Below, in pieces: positions 59,887 through 64,000 of a DNA stretch of 64,000 bases. A model generated the notes under the pieces. It did not search any database. It was not told the DNA's origin and saw nothing but the letters and a program-made list of their open reading frames with translations. This DNA comes from DATMER01 sp034667225. Its GTDB lineage: Bacteria > Acidobacteriota > Thermoanaerobaculia > Multivoradales > UBA5704. Every line of letters begins with the position of its first letter. Within the stretch, counting starts at the first letter, position 1. Both the position numbers and the translations under genes were made by a program. The DNA is taken from assembly GCA_034667225.1 (NCBI GenBank), contig JAXDKG010000062.1, positions 10,539 through 74,538 on the forward strand. The letters are read 5' to 3'.

Positions 59887-62800
59887 TTACTCCGGCTTCC
59901 AGGTCGGGATGCGGCTCGGCGTCCAGGGGGCGCCGGCGGCTTCGAGCCGGTTTTCCAGGTTGACCAGGTCGTCACCGAGAGCCTTGCGGATTTCGGCGAG
60001 CAGCGGGGCGAAATCCGCGGCGGCCTGGGTGTAGTTGTTCTGGTGCGTCTGGGTAGGCGCAGAGGTAGAGCCCCAGGCGCCGCCGATGATCTGGAAGACG
60101 CGATCGGCGATGGAGGGGGAGGTCGGCTCATTGCGCGCGCCCTTCACGGGATCGCCGGTGAGTTGCTCGTTGAGGTCGCGGAGATGGTCTTCGATCTTGC
60201 GCGCCTCGTCCAGCATCTTCGGATCGGCGGCGGGCGTGTCGAGGAGGGCCTTCTGGATGAGCTCGATCCGGGTCAGGCCCTCTTCGAGGGCGCTGGCGGC
60301 TCCGGCCACGGCGCGCTGCAGGTTGGCGACCTTGCGCTGGAAGTCCAGCGTGGCCTTCCGGTCGGTAGCCGGCAGTGAAGCGTTGGCCAGGGGCTCGGTC
60401 TCGAAGGTCTGCGCCTCGCCCAGGGGCGTGGTCACGTCGCCGATCCGTTTGGCCAAGGTCACGGTGTACTTGCCGGGCGCGGCCAGCGGGCCTTGCGGCG
60501 GCGTGAAGAACGGATTGTCGGTCGGTCCGCCGCCGAGGCTGGCAGGCATGGTGCTGGGGTAGCGCAGGTCCCAGGAGACCCGGTGCATGCCGGCGTTGGC
60601 CGGGCCCGTGATGCGGCGCACGACCTGGCCTTCCGCATCCGTGATGGTGAGGATGATCACGGGATCCTTCTCCCGTTCCTCGGCGCGGAGATCCTCCCAC
60701 GCCGGGTACTCGGAGTTGCCGCCTTCCTTCTCGACTGCGGCCTCGGCCTCCCAGCGCAGCGCCTTGCGGGTCTTCAGATCTTCCTTGAGATAGTAGGTGA
60801 AGACCGTGCCGTACGGCGGGTTGGGAGCGGTGAAGTGGCTCTCGCCCTGGAACGCCTTGCCGGGCAGCCCGAGGGGCGAGGCCTCGATGAACATCCAGGT
60901 TTTCTTGACCGGGTAGAGGATCGCGTCCTTTTCCAGGTCGGCCTCGGTGCGGACCTGCCGCAGCGGGGTGTAGTCGTCGAGGATGTAGAAGCCGCGGCCG
61001 AAGGTGGCCAGCACGAGGTCGTTCTCCCGCTGGTGGATGGCGATGTCGCGGATGGCGATGGTGGGCATGCCGCCGTTGAGCTGGATCCACTTCTTGCCGC
61101 CGTCGACGGTGAAGAAGATGCCGAACTCGGTGCCGGCGAAGAGCAGGTCGCGGTTGACGAAGTCCTCGGCCAGGGCGTAGACCGTGCCGCGCTCGGGCAG
61201 GTCGCCGGCGATGGAGGTCCAGGTCTTGCCGCGGTCGGTGCTCTTGAGCACGTAGGGCTTGAAGTCGCCCAACTTGTGGTTGTCGAACGAGGCGTAGACG
61301 GTCGAGTCGTCGAACTGCGAGGCCTCCAGGTCGGAGACGTAGGTGTTCTCCGGGATGCCCGGGAACTTCTCGGTCTTGCGCCAGTTGGCGCCGCCGTCGT
61401 CGGTGATCTGGATCAGGCCGTCGTCGGTGCCGACGTAGAGCAGGTCTTCCTTCTTCGGCGATTCGGAGAGGGAGACGATGTTGCCGTAGAACGACGTGGA
61501 GGCATTCTTGGCCACGGCGTCGACGTTCCAGACCCTGCCCATGACCTTGAGCTTGTTGCGGTCGATGCGGCGGGTGAGGTCGGGGCTCACCGCGCGCCAG
61601 GAGTTGCCGCGGTCGTCGCTGCGGAACAGGCGCTGGGCGGCCAGGTAGAGACGGGTGTGGGAGTGCGGGCTGATCATCAGCGGCGAGTCCCAGTTGAAGC
61701 GCATCGGGTCTTCGCCCGGAGCCGGCTGCGGCTGGATGTCGACCGCCTCGCCGCTCTTGCGGTCGAAGCGCACGATGCCGGCGTGCTGCGCCTCGGCGTA
61801 GATGATGTTCGAATCGGTCGGATCGACCACGGTCTCGAAGCCGTCGCCGCCGTTGGTGATGAACCAGTCGGCGTTGGTGATGCCGTGGTTGGTGATGGTC
61901 CGGGACGGTCCGCCGAGGCTGAAGTTGTCCTGGGTGCCGCCGTAGACGTTGTAGAACGGCGCGGCGTTGTCCAGGCTCACCCGGTAGAACTGGGTGACGG
62001 GAATGTTCTCCTTGAACATCCAGGTGGCGCCGCGGTCGTAGGACTCGTAGAGGCCGCCGTCGCAGCCGACCAGCAGGTGATCGGTGTTCGAGGGATCGAT
62101 CCACAGCGCGTGGTTGTCGACGTGCTTGGAACGCTCGCCGAGATTGCGCCAGTTCTTGCCGCCGTCCTCGGTCACCTGGACGAAGACATCCATGGAGTAG
62201 ACGCGGTCGGCGTCGTAGGGATCGACGAAGATCTCCTGGTAGTACTGAGCGCTGCCGGCGAAGTACTTGCCGCGGCGCTCCCAGTTGGCGCCGCCATCGG
62301 TGGAGCGGAAGAAGCCGCCGGCATCGCGCGCGGCTTCGACGATGGCATAGACGGTGTCGGGCTCGGACGGAGCGATGGCGAGGCCGATGCGGCCCTTCTC
62401 CTCGCGGGGCAGGCCGGCCTCGAGCTTCTTCCAGTTGGCGCCGCCGTCCACGGACTTGTAGATCGCCGCCTCGGGACCGCCGTTGATCAGGGTCCAGACG
62501 TGGCGCCGGCGCTGGTAGGCGGAGGCGTAGAGCACGTCGGAGTCGCGCGGGTCCATGACGATGTCGGAGACGCCGGTGTTCTCGCTGATGGTGAGGACGG
62601 CCTTCCAGGTCTTGCCGCCGTCGATGGTCTTGTAGAGGCCGCGTTCGCCGCCGGCATTCCAGAGCGGGCCCTGGGCGGCCACGTAGACCGTGTCGGAGTT
62701 GCCCGGATCAACCACGATCTTGCCGATGTGCTCGGAGGTCTTGAGACCCACGTTCGCCCACGTCTTGCCGCCGTCGATCGACTTGTAGACGCCGTCGCCG

Positions 62801-63219
62801 TAGGCGACGCTGCGCTGGCTGTTGTTCTCGCCGGAGCCGACCCAGACCACGAGCGGGTTGTTCGGGTCGAGCGTGATGCAGCCGATGGAGTAGACAGGCT
62901 GGCCGTCGAAGATGGGCTGGAAGGTGGTGCCGCCATTGGTGGTCTTCCAGACGCCGCCGGAGGCCACCGCGACGTAATAGGTGCTGGGCTTCTTGGGATC
63001 GACGGCGAGGTCGATGATCCGGCCCGAGGTGAGGGCGGGCCCGATGCCGCGGAGCTGGAGTCCGGAGAAGGTGCCCGCGGAGAGCTTTTCCTTCTTGTCG
63101 TCCTTCTTGGCTTCCTCGGCCTTGCCCTTCTTGTCGACCTTCTGCGTCTTCGCGGCGTGGATGGGGTCTCCCGCCAGCAGGAGCGACAGCAGAGCGATCG
63201 CAGCAGAGATTCGTTTCAC
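59887..63219 (-). CDS. Large secreted BNR/VPS10-like beta-propeller protein
   Basis: The protein has 1110 residues with a signal peptide (AAIALLSLLLAGDPIHA). The start is GTG with GGAGGA six bases upstream. A lysine-rich linker follows, then about eleven Asp boxes (SIDGGKTW, TIDGGKTW, SVDGGANW, STDGGANW, TEDGGKNW, SDDRGNSW and others) up to about residue 740, forming one or two propellers like sortilin VPS10 domains. The C-terminal part has a beta segment (MHRVSWDLRYP) and a helical end. Such proteins are common in acidobacteria. No catalytic site is evident. Confidence 0.88.
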   Translation of the reverse strand: MKRISAAIALLSLLLAGDPIHAAKTQKVDKKGKAEEAKKDDKKEKLSAGTFSGLQLRGIGPALTSGRIIDLAVDPKKPSTYYVAVASGGVWKTTNGGTTFQPIFDGQPVYSIGCITLDPNNPLVVWVGSGENNSQRSVAYGDGVYKSIDGGKTWANVGLKTSEHIGKIVVDPGNSDTVYVAAQGPLWNAGGERGLYKTIDGGKTWKAVLTISENTGVSDIVMDPRDSDVLYASAYQRRRHVWTLINGGPEAAIYKSVDGGANWKKLEAGLPREEKGRIGLAIAPSEPDTVYAIVEAARDAGGFFRSTDGGANWERRGKYFAGSAQYYQEIFVDPYDADRVYSMDVFVQVTEDGGKNWRNLGERSKHVDNHALWIDPSNTDHLLVGCDGGLYESYDRGATWMFKENIPVTQFYRVSLDNAAPFYNVYGGTQDNFSLGGPSRTITNHGITNADWFITNGGDGFETVVDPTDSNIIYAEAQHAGIVRFDRKSGEAVDIQPQPAPGEDPMRFNWDSPLMISPHSHTRLYLAAQRLFRSDDRGNSWRAVSPDLTRRIDRNKLKVMGRVWNVDAVAKNASTSFYGNIVSLSESPKKEDLLYVGTDDGLIQITDDGGANWRKTEKFPGIPENTYVSDLEASQFDDSTVYASFDNHKLGDFKPYVLKSTDRGKTWTSIAGDLPERGTVYALAEDFVNRDLLFAGTEFGIFFTVDGGKKWIQLNGGMPTIAIRDIAIHQRENDLVLATFGRGFYILDDYTPLRQVRTEADLEKDAILYPVKKTWMFIEASPLGLPGKAFQGESHFTAPNPPYGTVFTYYLKEDLKTRKALRWEAEAAVEKEGGNSEYPAWEDLRAEEREKDPVIILTITDAEGQVVRRITGPANAGMHRVSWDLRYPSTMPASLGGGPTDNPFFTPPQGPLAAPGKYTVTLAKRIGDVTTPLGEAQTFETEPLANASLPATDRKATLDFQRKVANLQRAVAGAASALEEGLTRIELIQKALLDTPAADPKMLDEARKIEDHLRDLNEQLTGDPVKGARNEPTSPSIADRVFQIIGGAWGSTSAPTQTHQNNYTQAAADFAPLLAEIRKALGDDLVNLENRLEAAGAPWTPSRIPTWKPE

Positions 63220-63328
63220 AGGAAATCCTCCAAATGATTCAGGTGTAGGCGCAGAGCGCTCATCGCTATGGGGAGAACAGCGGATAAAGCCAGACAGACC
63301 TCACCCCCGTTCGGCCGCCCGATTGTAG

Positions 63329-63829
63329 ACGGATACGCAGGGGGAGGGGGAAGGTTGCGGGCTCAGGCCGTCTGGTCCATCAACCGGACCGCAATCCTTT
63401 TCCCAACGCGGCGAGCGCCTTCTGGATGAGACGCCTGTCCCGGCGGCAGCTCCTCAGCAGCAGGAGGAGCCCTCGGGCGACGAGGAGAGGATCACGACCG
63501 AGGAGGAGATCCTGGGTTGGAACATCGTCCGCGCAATTCTGGCGGAGGTGGCCGATCTCCGGCGCCTCGCTCTGCGTGATCAGCAGAGCTACTGCGCGAT
63601 CCTTTTCGACAACAACAACCGGCGGCCGATCTGCCGTCTTCACTTCAACTCGGCGAAGCGCAAGTACCTTGGTCTCTTCGACGAGAGTCGAGTCGAGACG
63701 CGGGTTCCCCTGGAGGAAATTTCAGATATCTACAAGCACGCTGGTCACTTGAAAGCAACGGTCGCTCGGTATCTTGGAGCCCACCGCTGCCGCCAGATGG
63801 GCCACAGACGCAGGCGGCTGAAGGGGTGA
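63329..63829 (+). pseudogene. Remnant of a restriction-type protein, C-terminal fragment
   Basis: The frame is open from the stop at 63326 but has no good start. From about 63500 it reads EEEILGWNIVRAILAEV, DQQSYCAILFDNNNRRPICR, LHFNSAKRKYLGLFDE and VPLEEISDIYKHAGHLKATV. This matches the C-terminal end of proteins with a type I restriction HsdR-like N-terminal domain, as I know the family. The N-terminal nuclease domain is absent, so this is probably a 5'-deleted relic. The first ATG (63548) falls inside the conserved segment. Confidence 0.7.
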
Positions 63830-63884
63830 GCTAAGGGCTCGTCACGGAATAACTGTGCCACAGTCGGATCCTCACCCTCCGGCC

Positions 63885-63909
63885 CCCTCTCCCGCGTAGC
63901 GGGGGAGGG
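63885..63909. repeat. REP-like hairpin
   Basis: CCCTCTCCCGC and GCGGGGGAGGG pair around a GTA loop, the common palindromic form found between genes in many GC-rich bacteria. A small inverted repeat (ACTGTG-C-CACAGT) lies at 63852-63864. No gene is seen from 63830 to the end. Confidence 0.6.
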
Positions 63910-64000
63910 CTGGGGAGGGGGTCTTCTTCAGGGGGAACCCCGCTCGCGGGCGGCGGGCTTTCCCTGGGAGCGCTGGCGTCTCGCCGGCATCCTCAAGACA

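Noticed and set aside
60493..63237. 914-residue plus-strand frame opposite the large BNR gene
   Set aside because: Composition is Val/Gly/Asp rich without motifs, and the minus-strand gene has signal peptide, Asp boxes and a ribosome-binding site.
1..64000. tRNA, rRNA or insertion sequence
   Set aside because: No cloverleaf with a TTCGA-type arm, no rRNA-like block, and no transposase motifs or flanking terminal repeats were recognised by eye.

Overview
The window is 64 kb of GC-rich bacterial DNA with dense genes, many GTG starts and few strong intergenic signals. The gene content points to an acidobacterium, possibly Thermoanaerobaculia-like: large secreted Asp-box (BNR) proteins, a carboxypeptidase-regulatory-like secreted protein, a choice-anchor protein with an IPTL-CTERM-like tail and a small HxxxxCxxC protein. 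No rRNA or other taxonomic marker is present, so the placement is an inference from gene families.

Region 1 (1-30,847) is most of a nonribosomal peptide (NRPS) gene cluster that continues beyond the left edge. A giant 5'-truncated synthetase (2-16,981) carries an MT-interrupted A domain, a C-A-T module, a module whose A domain has lost motifs a1-a5, and two duplicated C-A-T-C blocks. It has no thioesterase. Ten genes follow in the same direction, each overlapping the previous stop codon by 1-7 bases: an SDR, a GrpB-family protein, an aspartokinase, a SagB-type double nitroreductase, an acyl-CoA dehydrogenase, an acyl-AMP ligase, a carrier protein, a second divergent dehydrogenase, a DapB-like reductase and a jelly-roll protein. 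A HemN-like radical SAM enzyme, a second carrier protein and a sulfotransferase come next. Last are an antiparallel FlK-type hotdog thioesterase and a second acyl-AMP ligase. Together these suggest a tailored, possibly acylated and sulfated peptide with building blocks from the aspartate/lysine pathway.

Region 2 (30,850-41,900) lies mostly on the minus strand. It holds two tandem BNR paralogues with related 3' hairpins, a lipoprotein phosphodiesterase, a 21-bp-phased repeat array, a large methyltransferase-like protein, a larger secreted BNR protein and a VapBC-type toxin-antitoxin pair.

Region 3 (41,956-51,776) is on the plus strand. It holds an EamA transporter, a chorismatase, and a possible metal-handling locus: two secreted multicopper oxidases around a methyltransferase and the two molybdenum storage protein subunits, followed by an ABC exporter. 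A second 21-bp-phased array with 19 units (51,803-52,200) separates it from a short ATP-dependent DNA ligase.

Region 4 (52,929-64,000) is a mixed housekeeping and secreted-protein region. It holds a carboxypeptidase-regulatory-like protein, two small proteins, a hypothetical, a quinone oxidoreductase, an alpha/beta hydrolase, a choice-anchor protein, a YaiI-family protein and an 1110-residue BNR protein. A decayed C-terminal fragment of a restriction-type protein and a REP-like hairpin close the window. Several genes here and in region 3 have a -10-like hexamer 6-9 bases before ATG and no Shine-Dalgarno sequence, suggesting leaderless transcripts.
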